Positions 15,957-25,200 of a stretch of 60,308 nt of DNA are shown here, one piece after another. A program made the position numbers and the translations under genes. Every line of letters begins with the position of its first letter. Position 1 is the first letter of the stretch. The DNA comes from DATHBD01 sp035296325. Lineage in GTDB: Bacteria; Actinomycetota; Actinomycetes; Mycobacteriales; Micromonosporaceae. The stretch covers positions 1 through 60,308 of the forward strand of contig DATHBD010000072.1 in the NCBI GenBank assembly GCA_035296325.1, read 5' to 3'. Under the pieces are notes generated by a model. The model had not been told where the DNA came from and ran no database searches. It worked only from the letters and a program-made list of their open reading frames with translations.

Positions 15957-16456
15957 GAGTCTCCCACGCTTCACACAAGGCCCAACGACGAATGTAGATG
16001 TTGTTACAGGCGAGACACAGAGGCCGCCCTCGCCCGGTTACGCAAACGTACGGGGGAATCGGGACGTGGAACTGGGTGTCAGGGATCGACGGGCGACCAA
16101 CTCACCTGCGACAGCAAGGTTGGAGCGGCACGGGGGGAGGCGGCATCGCATGCACACTGAGGTACCGCCTTCAGCCGCATGGTTCAGTTCACAGCAGGAT
16201 TCCGGTGGGGGTGGACGTGGCCGGGTGGCGCACCGCGAACGTGGCGGTGCACCACCGGCCCACTCCGGACGCTGGGTCGGCCCCACCTATCACGCAACCC
16301 GGTAACGCCCACCCAAGCCACCCAAGCGCGATTGGCCGCATGTCCGACCGACCGAATCAGGGCCCGGTGAAGGTGAATCTGCCGGATGGCGGGGCGGTCG
16401 CCCAGCCGATCTTGGGCTGGACCTCCCCGTAGCGGGCGGTCATCTGACCCCCGCGG
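15957..16456. other. 500-bp gap with no recognisable gene
   Basis: Readings on both strands are short, rich in Arg, Pro and Cys, and lack a ribosome binding site. An AT-richer block (about 15985-16012, GAATGTAGATGTTGTTACA) may be the peptidase promoter. Nothing else is supported. Confidence 0.4.
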
Positions 16457-16825
16457 CTACTCGGCTTTGGCAAGGTAGCCAACTTCCGGTGATCCAGCCA
16501 CCGAGTGGACGTGATAACCCCAGCGTCGCAACGCCTGCATGATTTTCGCCGCACCGGGCGGATTCGCGGAGTGGACATACACCATCCCGATATCAAACGG
16601 ACGCTCCTCGAACGCGGCCCGTTCCAAGACCTCGACGACGGGCCAGATCGTGTCGTGTCCGCCGAGGTCGTGGTCAAGCCACAGCTCGTCCAACTGGTGC
16701 CCGCGGTGTCGTTCCAGGGCCTCGATACCCGCCGCGCTGGAACGCGCCACGTGCGCTGCTCGGCCATCAACAAACGAACGGAGGTCATCAATCAGCACGA
16801 TTCGAGGCGGCGTCTCGGCAACCAT
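16457..16825 (-). CDS. Receiver-like protein, cyclic-phosphate-processing receiver type (122 aa)
   Basis: The protein reads IVLIDDLRSFVDGRAAHVAR near the start, then DELWLDHDLGGHDTIWPVVE, GMVYVHSANPPGAAKI and MQALRRWGYHV. The IDDLR, the LDHDLGG (with the Asp of the receiver pocket) and VYVHSANP (Thr/Ser position) resemble the stand-alone receiver variants linked by comparative studies to nucleotide or RNA cyclic-phosphate processing. I assign the start at the ATG 16823-16825, which has GAAGGATGATTGG just before it; an upstream ATG at 16978 adds 51 low-quality residues. It sits at the left border of the defence island. The function is inferred from fold only. Confidence 0.65.
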   Translation of the reverse strand: MVAETPPRIVLIDDLRSFVDGRAAHVARSSAAGIEALERHRGHQLDELWLDHDLGGHDTIWPVVEVLERAAFEERPFDIGMVYVHSANPPGAAKIMQALRRWGYHVHSVAGSPEVGYLAKAE

Positions 16826-17155
16826 CCAATCATCCTTCGTCCAACTCGCTGATACCGCTACCGATATTGCGGCCGGGCTGGCGCGCGCACCCCGAGCCGA
16901 CCGAAGGCCACGCCCAGGTCGACCGCGGGCCGGAGTGAGCGTCGGCCTGCCTGCGTCACAGTCGCGACGGGGCGGCATGATTCACCGCGCCCACGGGGCC
17001 CATTTCTCCGGACCGGACCTCAGTGGACTGTTCCGAGCTTCCATCTGGGTCTGGAACGGGGCAAAGATGAAGAACGTCCCGCACGTGTTGCCTGCCTCGT
17101 CGGTCACGGGACAGGCCATCTCCTCACCGACTGGCACGGCAGGAGCGGCGAACAC

Positions 17156-17362
17156 ATGATCCCAGCAGCAGCGCCACCAGAGCATCTTTGCAGGCTACAG
17201 CGCCATGCCACCGCCCAGCGTCGGGCCTGCGCGGCGCTGCTGGCCGACTTGGACGTCCGCGCGCGCGTGGCCATGCATGCGAGCCACACCGCAACGGTCG
17301 CCGGCGCTCCTCTGTCACTGAGTTGGCCCAGATCAGGGGTTCGGAGGGTCTCCGTGACCTGA
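17156..17362 (+). CDS. Possible small protein with homologous fragment at 18.5 kb (68 aa)
   Basis: The ATG has AGGAG ten bases upstream. The last part reads HASHTATVAGAPLSLSWPRS, and a fragment at 18519-18650 reads HHANQTATVAGEPLPLRLPK in the same orientation. The two DNA copies differ mainly at third codon positions, which suggests that both come from a once-translated family of small proteins. Cys residues (LCRLQRHATAQRRACAALL) precede the shared part. I do not recognise the family. It could equally be a decayed gene. Confidence 0.35.
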   Translation: MIPAAAPPEHLCRLQRHATAQRRACAALLADLDVRARVAMHASHTATVAGAPLSLSWPRSGVRRVSVT

Positions 17363-17415
17363 CCCGAGCAGCCGAACCGCTGGGCGCACAGGGCGACCCG
17401 GGCTAGACTAACTCC

Positions 17416-17423
17416 TTAGCTAA
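17416..17423. promoter_or_regulatory. Palindrome TTAGCTAA upstream of the toxin-antitoxin operon
   Basis: In an AT-rich block between 17403 and 17424 (CTAGACTAACTCCTTAGCTA) lies the perfect 8-bp palindrome TTAGCTAA, 20 bp before the antitoxin start. Antitoxins of the Phd family usually repress their own operon through such palindromes. TAGACT or TAGCTA could serve as the -10 element. Confidence 0.4.
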
Positions 17424-17442
17424 ACGAGCGAGAGGTCGCGCG

Positions 17443-17697
17443 ATGTCGGCTGAGGGCGTGCACTACAACATGCATGACGCCAAGACCCATCTGTCCCGCA
17501 TCATCGAACGGGTGGAACGCGGCGAGGAGATCATCATCGACCGGGCGGGCACCCCGGTCGCAAAGGTCGTGCCGCTGGTGCGGCGGGCCAACCGCACCGC
17601 AGTCGGCTCCCTCGCCGGGCAGCTGGATCTCTCCGGTGACTGGGACTCATCCCAGACCAACGCCGAGATCGCCGCCGACTTCGGCATCAGCCCATGA
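17443..17697 (+). CDS. Phd/YefM-family antitoxin (84 aa)
   Basis: The N-terminal half reads YNMHDAKTHLSRIIERVERG and EEIIIDRAGTPVAKVVPL, the DNA-binding fold of Phd/YefM antitoxins. The C-terminal 30 residues (LAGQLDLSGDWDSSQTNAEI and a short tail) are the disordered toxin-binding part. It neutralises the PIN-domain toxin encoded next and probably represses the operon. The ATG follows GAGAGGTC. The stop overlaps the toxin start (ATGA), the normal coupling of such pairs. Both genes lie in decayed DNA at the left border of the defence island and may have moved as a unit. Confidence 0.92.
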   Translation: MSAEGVHYNMHDAKTHLSRIIERVERGEEIIIDRAGTPVAKVVPLVRRANRTAVGSLAGQLDLSGDWDSSQTNAEIAADFGISP

Positions 17698-18068
17698 CCC
17701 TGCTGCTGGACACCCACGTCGCGCTCTGGGCCATCACCGGCGACCCGACGCTCGGCACCGAGTTCATCGACCGGCTACGCCACGACCCGGACGTCTTCCT
17801 CTCCCCGGTCAGCCTGTGGGAGATCACCATCAAACAGCGTGCGGGGAAGCTCGCGGGGCCTCCTGACCTCGCCGAGCGAGTAAGGGATATGGGCTTTCGT
17901 GAACTCCCGGTGACCCACGCCCACGCCATCGCCGCCGGCCGCCTGCCACCGCATCACCGCGATCCATTCGACCGGATGCTGGTGGCACAGGCGATCACCC
18001 AGAGTTTGACCCTCGCCTCACGCGACGCGTCGATAGCGCTGTACGACGTGGACGTCCTCAAGGTGTGA
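17694..18068 (+). CDS. vapC: PIN-domain toxin, VapC type (124 aa)
   Basis: The acidic PIN residues are visible: LLLDTHVALWA (first Asp), SPVSLWEITIKQRAGKL (Glu), DPFDRMLVAQAI (Asp) and LASRDASI (last Asp). PIN toxins are Mg2+-dependent ribonucleases that cut tRNA or rRNA when freed from the antitoxin. Its length is normal for the family and there is no sign of damage, so the pair should be active. It is translated from the ATG inside the antitoxin stop overlap. Confidence 0.93.
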   Translation: MTLLLDTHVALWAITGDPTLGTEFIDRLRHDPDVFLSPVSLWEITIKQRAGKLAGPPDLAERVRDMGFRELPVTHAHAIAAGRLPPHHRDPFDRMLVAQAITQSLTLASRDASIALYDVDVLKV

Positions 18069-18667
18069 TCGGTCCGTTCGATCAACATCCCACGCCAAGC
18101 GTCTGGTCCCAGCGCGGCGCAGCACCCGCGTTCCCCTGTTCGAGGAGATCCCCGTCGGGCCTGACGCTCGTGGGATCAAGGTGCTCGACTCATCTTCGCC
18201 ACCGACACTTGAGGCCAGCAAGCTAGCCGGAAGAGCAACCGGAGCTGGAAGGTGTCTGCTCATACCCATCGACCCCACCGCGCCGAGTCGTATGCTGCGC
18301 GCGCCTCTGTGTCGTGTGCCTTTGTCCTCCTGGCTGACGACTTTCCTCCTGGCTGACGACGCCGGCCTGAGCGCCGGTCCGCCGACTCAGCCCGCGACGC
18401 GTTGAAGCGCCTGGGCGACAGTCTGGACCGATAATGCGCCCGCTGCTGTACTTTGCTGCTGTACTTGCCGGTTCCGGCCTGTGGTCCGGCCTGGCTTCCG
18501 GGCGCTGACGAGGCGTTTGTGGGCCGGAGGTACCACCATGCGAACCAAACGGCGACCGTCGCCGGTGAGCCGTTGCCGCTGCGTTTGCCCAAGTCAAGGG
18601 TTGATGAAATTGCGATGTACGCCGGCCGGAGCGGCCGAGCCCGGGACTGAATCGCGGTTGACGCGGT
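18069..18667. other. 600-bp decayed segment with three micro-duplications and a protein fragment
   Basis: No intact gene is seen. TCCTCCTGGCTGACGAC occurs at 18325-18341 and 18344-18360; GCTGCTGTACTT at 18442-18453 and 18455-18466; and TCCGGCCTG at about 18473-18481 and 18485-18493. A plus-strand fragment at 18519-18650 (ANQTATVAGEPLPLRLPKSR) is the homologue of the small protein at 17156-17362. The two fragments bracket the toxin-antitoxin pair. Confidence 0.5.
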
Positions 18668-19861
18668 TCACATGGACGTGGGCCGGTGGAGATCATCCAG
18701 GAGGTCCTCAAGCAACCGTTCCTCCATCACAGCGCGACCGGTCTGCCGCATCGCGGCGGCCAGCTCAGGATCCCATGGTGTGGTCGCCGGGCTGCCGACC
18801 AGAGGAATGCCGCGCGGCGCTTCGGCACCATAGTCCGTGGCGGCCATCCGCCACGGCGTGGCGTCCGGATATCGGGCGAGAGCGGCGCCGGTGAGGCGTA
18901 CGCCGGTCCAGTCGAAGTCATTGCGCCAGCGGATCCGCGTCCGCGGTCTGGCCGCCCGCAGGAGGGCGTGCACGGCTACGGACGGCACACCTTCGGTGCA
19001 GACCAGCGGGCGCGACGGGCGTGACGGGCGTGACGCGGCCGCCCGCAGCACGGCCGGGTTCTCGCATACGAAGATCTCGTCGCAGTCGAGCACCAACGGG
19101 GTGAGGCGTAGCTGGTGCAGTGTGACGCGGAACGGCACACCGGCCGACGCGGCCGAGGTCAGCCAGTCGCCCAGGACGCCACCGGTGGCCGGCACCGCCA
19201 GGACGAGTACCTGACTGGCCAGGTCGTCGGGGACCAACCCGGCAAGTTCCCAGAGACGCCGCTCCTGTTCGGCGCCGTTCGGCGGTCCAGTTGCGTGCCA
19301 CAGGCTGAGCGCCCGCAGGACGAGGCCGGGCACAAAGCCCTCAGTGAGCGCCTTGGTGTCGCCGAGCACGCGCTCAGCGAAGGCCGCCATGGGCTCGTCC
19401 GGTGCCGGCAGCTCGTTCAGCACCGCGATCACGTCGGGATAAGGCAGATCGTTGCGCACGATCCGGGTCAGGGTTCCGTCCCGGCGCAGCCCGTCCAGCC
19501 ACTCCGAGTACCACGCCTGACCAGCATGGCGTGAGACGGCGGCGAGGGACGTAACGGCATCACGCCGGAGCGCTTCCCGGGTCCGCTCGCCGGGCCGGTC
19601 GCGCAGCGGGCCCAGCGTGGCGGCCAGGCCGGCACCGTGCGCGGCGCGCAGGTACTCGTCGAGTTCGGAGAGCCGCACGGCGAGCCGGCCGATGCCAGCC
19701 GGCCGGTGTACTCCGGTGATGCCGATGACGACGAGCCGTTCCGACTCCGACGGCGCGGTGAGCGACACCGTACCGGCGAGGTCGCCGCCGGTGCGTTGCA
19801 GGCTGCGCCGGGCCGCGGCGAGCAGCCGCCGCCAGCCGGGGTCGGTGACCAGGTCAGCCAT
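18668..19861 (-). CDS. jetD: Wadjet type II JetD, Toprim-containing nuclease subunit (DUF2399/TIGR02679, 397 aa)
   Basis: JetD is the topoisomerase-VI-A-like nuclease that cuts the circular plasmid DNA held by the JetABC SMC complex. The C-terminal third has the Toprim signatures: EIFVCENPAVLRAAA (acidic residue), LVCTEGVPSVAVHALL, and IRWRNDFDWTGVRL (the Asp-x-Asp pair), then GIPLVGSPATTPWDPEL and AVMEERLLEDLLDDL at the end. The start ATG (19859-19861) overlaps the jetC stop by eight bases, so it is translated together with jetC as the last gene of the operon. The order A-B-C-D and lengths are those of the type II system. No damage is seen. Confidence 0.9.
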   Translation of the reverse strand: MADLVTDPGWRRLLAAARRSLQRTGGDLAGTVSLTAPSESERLVVIGITGVHRPAGIGRLAVRLSELDEYLRAAHGAGLAATLGPLRDRPGERTREALRRDAVTSLAAVSRHAGQAWYSEWLDGLRRDGTLTRIVRNDLPYPDVIAVLNELPAPDEPMAAFAERVLGDTKALTEGFVPGLVLRALSLWHATGPPNGAEQERRLWELAGLVPDDLASQVLVLAVPATGGVLGDWLTSAASAGVPFRVTLHQLRLTPLVLDCDEIFVCENPAVLRAAASRPSRPSRPLVCTEGVPSVAVHALLRAARPRTRIRWRNDFDWTGVRLTGAALARYPDATPWRMAATDYGAEAPRGIPLVGSPATTPWDPELAAAMRQTGRAVMEERLLEDLLDDLHRPTSM

Positions 19862-22800
19862 CGGCGAGGGCCGGCACCCGCCGGGTTTGCGGGGAGCCGA
19901 GCGTGCGCGCGAGAGTGCCGTCGAAGTCCGCGATGTTGATCGCGCCATCCCAGACCAGGAGCACAGCGGAGACGGCGTGGTCGACCGCTGAGTGGGACAG
20001 GTCGTAGTGGGCGGCGCCGGTGACGGCCGGGTGGGTCGCCCACAGGTCGTAGCCGGTCATGAAAAGGTCCAGGTCGAACTGCTTGGCGAGCGACATCAGC
20101 TCGCCGCGGCCGTTGTCGTCGACGCCCGCGAACGCTTCGTCGAGCCCGAGCAGCCTGGGCGCGTCCGGCCGGGCCGAACCGAAGAGTGCGTTCGCGGCGG
20201 CGAACAGCGGCAGGTGCAGGGACACCGACTGCTCGCCGCCGGAGAGCTGGCTGTGCCGGGCCCGGGTGAGTGGCTCGGTGGTGCCACCGGGGCGGTGCAG
20301 GGTAAAGGTGAACACCCGCCACTGCCGGTAGTCCATCACCTCGGCGAGCAACTCCCGGTACGGCTTCTCCGGTGCGACGGAGCGGGCGGCCTTGATCCGG
20401 ACGGCGAAGTGCCGTCGCAGCGTGGTGAGCTGCGCGGGCCCGAGTCGGGCGGGGTCGCGTTCGAGAAGTCGGCACACGTCGCGCTGCTCGGGGTCGAGGT
20501 CGTCGGCGAGCCGGAAGCCAACGCCCACGGTGAGTCCGGACGACATGCGGCGGGCCCGCATCTGCCGGTCCATCGCATCGACGAGGTCGCGCGCCTCGAT
20601 CGTACGGTGGTGGATCTGTCGGGCGAGCTGGCCGAGCAGCGCGTCCTCGAACACCCGCTGCTCCGCCTCGGTCAGCAGTTGTTCTTGATCGCGCCGTTCC
20701 CGGGAGATGCGGTCGGCGAAACTCGCGACCGGGGTGAGACCGCGCTCGTCGGCCACCCGGACGACGATGACGCCGTCGTCGGTGTCCCACTCCGGGCGGT
20801 GGTCCAGGCCGGCCGCCGGCAACTGAGCCTGCAACTCGCCGAGAGCGGTGGTCAACCTGGTGGCGCTCTGCTTGAGCGAGGTCTCGGTGGGGGTCAACTC
20901 GCGGGTGGCAGCCAGGATCGCCTCGTGCAGCGCGATCACCGCATCGTCGAGCGCCCCGGACTCGTTACCGGGCCAGCGCAGTCCGGTCGGGCACCGGATC
21001 AGCCCGAGCAGGTCCGCGTGCGCGTACGGGCGCAGCCGCTGCGCTTCGTTCCAGAGTTCGCGTAGCGCACCCGCGAGCGCCTCGACGCCGAGATCCACCC
21101 GGGCGGTAGCGCCGGCACGGTCCTGCAACGCCTGGCTGTGGGTGGTCATAGCCGCTTTCAGCGCGGCCTCGGCCGCCGCCACCTGCTCGGTGGTGCGGGT
21201 GACGTCGGCGAGCACCTGTTGAGCCTGAGCTCCGATGGCGCCGTGCAGGGTACGCAGCTCCTCGGCCTTCTCCTCGTGCCGGGTCCGGGCGGCGCGAGCC
21301 TCGGACCGGGCGGCGTCCAGCCGTTCCACCGCCTCGGTGTGCCGGTCCTCCGCCTGCCCGGCGGCGGCGTCCGCGGCGTCCGCGGCGCGGTAGGCGCCGT
21401 CGAGGCGCACGCCGAGGCGATCGAACCGGTCCACCGCCTCGGTGGTGGCGTCCAGCCGATCAACGGGCAGCGAGCGCTCGGCGACCGCCTTGCGCAGGGC
21501 CAGGCCGGCGGCGGCGTGCTGGGCGACCGCGGCGTCGAGGCGTCCGGCTGCCGTGCCGGCTGCCTCCTGCCGGACGCGCAGGGCCGCCACCGCGCGGTCC
21601 AGGCCGCGCAGCGCGGCGCGGATGCCGGTCAACGGCGGGAGCGCATCGCCTGCCGTCCGCACCTGGACAAGCACGTCCTGGAATGTGGCCCGTTCCGCGG
21701 CCAGGGCTGCGACGGCGGCGTCCAGTTCGGCGATCCGCCGGTCGCATTCGGCGATCCGGGTGGCACGGCGGGCTGCCCGGGCGGTCGCCCCGATGTACTC
21801 GCACCGGTCCTTCGCGAATCGGCCGACGCCGGCACCCTGCCCCCACCGGCCCGACGGCGCGACACCGGTGAGCTCGTCCACGGCAATGCCGGCCAGGACC
21901 GCTGCGACGCGTTCTGTCGGAACCATGTTCTGCGCCTCGGGAACCAACAGGTCGCTGAGGCTGGGACCGGCGACCGGAGCGCCCGCCCGCAGGTATGCGT
22001 CCTGCTCGCCGGCTGCCAGGGCGGTCAGTGTGTCGTCGCCGGAGGGGTGCACCCAGGCATCGAGCAGGCCGGCGGCGTGCAAGGCGGCCTCGATGCCGGC
22101 AGCGTCCGCGGCGGGCACACCGTCGGCAAAGCGGACCAGCCGCCACAACGGCGCACCGGCTCGGCCCTCGCGAGGCTCCGGCCGGGTCGGTGCCGGCGGC
22201 GGGGCGTCGTCGTGCTCGGCGGCGATTCGGTCCCGTTCGGCCACCACGTCGGCGCGATCCGCGGTGAGTACGGCCAGCCGCGCGGCCAGCGCGGCGATCG
22301 CGTCCCGCCGGACGGCCACCGGCGCAGCCACCGCGTCCGCGTACGCCTCTTTCAACGAGGGCTGGTCAATGGCTTCGGCGAGGATGTCGGGCAGGCCCGG
22401 CAGGTCGAGCCCGGTGAGGAGCGTGACCCGGTCGGCGGCCCAGTCGCGTACCGCTTGGCGGGCGTATTCGCGGGCAGCCCGCACCGCCGCCTCGGCCTCC
22501 GCCTCGGCGGCGGCCGCGTCGTCGACGGCCGCGCGCGCGGCGTGGTCCGCCTCCGCCGCCCGGGTGTGTTCGCGCTCGGCATGGCCGAGCCGCTCGGCGT
22601 GCTCTCGGACCGTCCTCACGTCGGCGCGGCGCCCGGCCACCCGCGCCGCGATCCGCGCGGTGAGGCCGCCGGCGGCGGCATCACTATCGGCCCAGGCAAG
22701 GCCCGCGGCCTCCGCGTCGATGGACAACTCGGTCGAGAGGCGGTCGGTCAGCGCTCGCGCGTCGCGGCTCGCGACGAGGGCGCGTTCCCACTCACTGCGC

Positions 22801-23873
22801 CGGCGACCGGCCGCGTCGTGTGCGTCGACCGCCGCATCGTCGCCGCGCCGCACGGCCGACGCCAGATCCTCCACGTGGCGCTGCAGGTCGGCGAGCTGCT
22901 CATGGGACCGGTACGCCGCCGAATCCTTCAGGCGGTCCAGGTGCGCCCGCAATCGGCCGGGCTCGCCCTCAACCACGAGCAGCCGCTCCTCGGCCGCGGC
23001 GACCGCGCCATCGGCCGCGCTTGCCTGCGCCCGCGCCGCCGCCAACGCCCGCTGCCGGTCGTCAGCGGCCGCGCGGCGGTTGGTAAGCGCGTCAGCCGCG
23101 GCCCGCGCATGGGTGCGCAGGTAGGTCGCGTACACCCCGAGGAACGCGGTGGTGGCACCGTCCGCCTCAACCAACCCCTCGAGGGTACGGGCGACCGCCT
23201 CCATGTCGTCGAAGGAGCGCGCCGCCTCCACCAGCAGCTGGTCCTCGATCGGCCGCAGGCCGCGCTGCAGGGTGCGGGACAACTCGACCGGGTTGAGGTC
23301 CTTCGCAAGCTGCGGCTTACGCAGCGTCAGGACCAGGTCGAGCAGTTGCTCGTAGCGTGCCGGGCCAAGCCCGAACAGGGTCGAGTCAACGAGGTGCCGG
23401 TACTCCTCGGCGGAGTCGCGGACCGCGTCGGCGCCCAGCGCGTCGACGAGATCCTTGCGGGCCAGGGGCCGATCGTCGTCGTCCAACAGGGACAGGTCGA
23501 CGCCGACGCGGCCGGGCGCAACGAAGTGCCAGCGGGTCACCCGGTCGTTGTGCCGGTGCGCGCGCAGGCCGATGCCGATGGTCACGTACCGGATACCGTC
23601 GCCGAACTCCATCCACACGTACGCGTGGCACGACTCCTGGCCGCGGTACAGCAGATTGGACTTCATGGTGCGGTCTTCGCCGGCGAACGGATTCAACCGG
23701 CGCGGCTCGATCCGCCCGTCCAGGAGGTAGGGAAACAGCACCTCGAGTGCCTTCGTCTTGCCGGAGCCGTTCGGGCCGCGCAGCACGAGCCAGCCATCGA
23801 CGTAGAGGAACTCCTCGTCGCGGTAGTCCCACAGGTTGATGATGCCGGCGCGGGTTGGCGCGAATCGTGACAC
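19854..23873 (-). CDS. jetC: Wadjet type II JetC, SMC-like ATPase (TIGR02680, 1,339 aa)
   Basis: Walker A is GPNGSGKT at residues 33-40, the ABC signature SQLSGGEQSVSLHL is near 1205, and Walker B LLGLDEAFAGVDD is near 1240; these flank long Ala/Glu/Arg-rich coiled coils (about 250-470 and 720-1000) around a hinge (about 540-680). It forms the DNA-extruding motor of the anti-plasmid complex. I start at the GTG at 23871-23873, which has AGGA six bases before it and begins VSRFAPTRAGI; an upstream ATG at 23957 lies inside jetB and would add unrelated residues. It follows jetB by seven bases. Confidence 0.92.
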   Translation of the reverse strand: MSRFAPTRAGIINLWDYRDEEFLYVDGWLVLRGPNGSGKTKALEVLFPYLLDGRIEPRRLNPFAGEDRTMKSNLLYRGQESCHAYVWMEFGDGIRYVTIGIGLRAHRHNDRVTRWHFVAPGRVGVDLSLLDDDDRPLARKDLVDALGADAVRDSAEEYRHLVDSTLFGLGPARYEQLLDLVLTLRKPQLAKDLNPVELSRTLQRGLRPIEDQLLVEAARSFDDMEAVARTLEGLVEADGATTAFLGVYATYLRTHARAAADALTNRRAAADDRQRALAAARAQASAADGAVAAAEERLLVVEGEPGRLRAHLDRLKDSAAYRSHEQLADLQRHVEDLASAVRRGDDAAVDAHDAAGRRRSEWERALVASRDARALTDRLSTELSIDAEAAGLAWADSDAAAGGLTARIAARVAGRRADVRTVREHAERLGHAEREHTRAAEADHAARAAVDDAAAAEAEAEAAVRAAREYARQAVRDWAADRVTLLTGLDLPGLPDILAEAIDQPSLKEAYADAVAAPVAVRRDAIAALAARLAVLTADRADVVAERDRIAAEHDDAPPPAPTRPEPREGRAGAPLWRLVRFADGVPAADAAGIEAALHAAGLLDAWVHPSGDDTLTALAAGEQDAYLRAGAPVAGPSLSDLLVPEAQNMVPTERVAAVLAGIAVDELTGVAPSGRWGQGAGVGRFAKDRCEYIGATARAARRATRIAECDRRIAELDAAVAALAAERATFQDVLVQVRTAGDALPPLTGIRAALRGLDRAVAALRVRQEAAGTAAGRLDAAVAQHAAAGLALRKAVAERSLPVDRLDATTEAVDRFDRLGVRLDGAYRAADAADAAAGQAEDRHTEAVERLDAARSEARAARTRHEEKAEELRTLHGAIGAQAQQVLADVTRTTEQVAAAEAALKAAMTTHSQALQDRAGATARVDLGVEALAGALRELWNEAQRLRPYAHADLLGLIRCPTGLRWPGNESGALDDAVIALHEAILAATRELTPTETSLKQSATRLTTALGELQAQLPAAGLDHRPEWDTDDGVIVVRVADERGLTPVASFADRISRERRDQEQLLTEAEQRVFEDALLGQLARQIHHRTIEARDLVDAMDRQMRARRMSSGLTVGVGFRLADDLDPEQRDVCRLLERDPARLGPAQLTTLRRHFAVRIKAARSVAPEKPYRELLAEVMDYRQWRVFTFTLHRPGGTTEPLTRARHSQLSGGEQSVSLHLPLFAAANALFGSARPDAPRLLGLDEAFAGVDDNGRGELMSLAKQFDLDLFMTGYDLWATHPAVTGAAHYDLSHSAVDHAVSAVLLVWDGAINIADFDGTLARTLGSPQTRRVPALADG

Positions 23874-23880
23874 GTCATTC

Positions 23881-25200
23881 CTACAAGAGGGCTCGTTGGC
23901 GGACCTGGGCGACGGTGTTGCGATAGCGACCGACCAGCGGGCGCACCAGCACCCCACCCGGCACCGGCGTGATCGCGCCGAAGCGGGTCAACAGGGCCAC
24001 GGCCTCGCTGCGCAGGCGCTCCGGGTCGGCGTGCCAGGCTGCGCCGAAGGCGGAAGAGTACCGGTCGAGGATCTCGCCGACGGCATCACGGAGAAAGCTG
24101 TCGGTGATGAACGGGTACCGCGTGTCGTCCTCGGTGTCGGTCGGCTCCGTCACGGCGACATCTTCGGTGATGACGACCCGGGTGGCTGCGGGCAGGCCGG
24201 CATCGATCCGACTCGTCAGCGCCGCTTGTACCTCCCCGGGGTCCGGCGCGGGCATCCGGCGCACCCGGCGGCCGTCCGGGTCGACGGCGCGGTCGGCCAT
24301 CGCCGTCGCCAGCAGCACCGCGGCCTGGGCAACCGACCCGGTGCCGGGGAACGGCTCCACCGAAAGCCGCATCGTATCGACCAGCAGCACACCCTCCGCG
24401 CGCCGCTCCACCCGCAGCCCGGTGAGCCGGTACAGATCGGCTGGCAGCGCCGGCCCGCGCAGGTGGTTGACCACGTCGGGCGCCACATCGGCGAAGTACA
24501 CCACCGGTGTGTCGACGACGGCCCGGCGGGCGGCCTGCGCGGCGGCGCGGCGCTCGGCGTTGCCGCTACGACTCATCGGCCGCTCCAGCAACGCACCGAC
24601 CGAGTCGACATGCTGCAGCACCCGGGGCGGGCGGAACAGCGCGAAGACCACGTCGCGGGCGATGTCGTACAACGCCTCGCCCGCCCCCGGGTCCCCCGCC
24701 CACGAGGCACTGGACCCGTCGGTGAGGCGCAGGACGCCACGCTCCTCCAGCCAGCCGACCGCGTCGACCAGCGCCCGCCGGTCCGGGCTCGCATCCGGGT
24801 CGAAGCCGAGCCCGGTGATCCGGTTGGCGTCACCCGCGACGGCGTCGGCCAGCTCACTGAGGGTGATCTGAATGCCGGCCCGCCCCAGGACCGCCAGACT
24901 CAACGACAGGTAGGCGTACCGCTGGCGGTCGAACGGCCGCCCCGTGCGGGTGACCGCCGGTCGATCCGAGGTCAGCACGTCGGCCGTGCGGACCAGCCGG
25001 GCGGTTGAGCCGTGCAGTTCCAGGCGGTACCCGAACGCCTCAGCCAGATCTCGGCGCAGCTGTGCCGCGAACCGCCGCACCCTGGGCAGGGCGCGCTCGT
25101 CGGGCCATCCGGAGGTGATCAGCGGGTGGCGGAGCAGCAGGCGCACGGCCCGCTGGTAGTCGGCCAGCTCCAGGTCGGAGATGTCCTCGGCGAACCTCAC
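23881..25200 (-). CDS. jetB: Wadjet type II JetB, kleisin-partner winged-helix subunit (DUF2398/TIGR02678, 439 aa)
   Basis: The protein begins RFAEDISDLELADYQRAVRL and contains LLRHPLITSGWPD and FGYRLELHGSTARLVRT, the regular opening of TIGR02678 members, with winged-helix-like segments later on (ITLSELADAVAGDANRITGL; YPFITDSFLRDAVGEIL). It corresponds to the MukE-like subunit that joins the JetC ATPase to the kleisin. The GTG start shares bases with the jetA stop (GTGA). Length is typical. Confidence 0.88.
   Translation of the reverse strand: MRFAEDISDLELADYQRAVRLLLRHPLITSGWPDERALPRVRRFAAQLRRDLAEAFGYRLELHGSTARLVRTADVLTSDRPAVTRTGRPFDRQRYAYLSLSLAVLGRAGIQITLSELADAVAGDANRITGLGFDPDASPDRRALVDAVGWLEERGVLRLTDGSSASWAGDPGAGEALYDIARDVVFALFRPPRVLQHVDSVGALLERPMSRSGNAERRAAAQAARRAVVDTPVVYFADVAPDVVNHLRGPALPADLYRLTGLRVERRAEGVLLVDTMRLSVEPFPGTGSVAQAAVLLATAMADRAVDPDGRRVRRMPAPDPGEVQAALTSRIDAGLPAATRVVITEDVAVTEPTDTEDDTRYPFITDSFLRDAVGEILDRYSSAFGAAWHADPERLRSEAVALLTRFGAITPVPGGVLVRPLVGRYRNTVAQVRQRALL

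Noticed and set aside
16982..17185. A short minus-strand reading with MACPVTDEAGNTCG
   Set aside because: The two Cys pairs are tempting, but GAGGAG touches the ATG directly, the length is about 45 residues from that start, and no family is evident.
21138..23870. A 910-codon open reading frame on the plus strand
   Set aside because: It is the antisense shadow of jetC; the composition is Gly/Arg/His-rich without motifs, and the minus-strand protein has full SMC-ATPase motifs.
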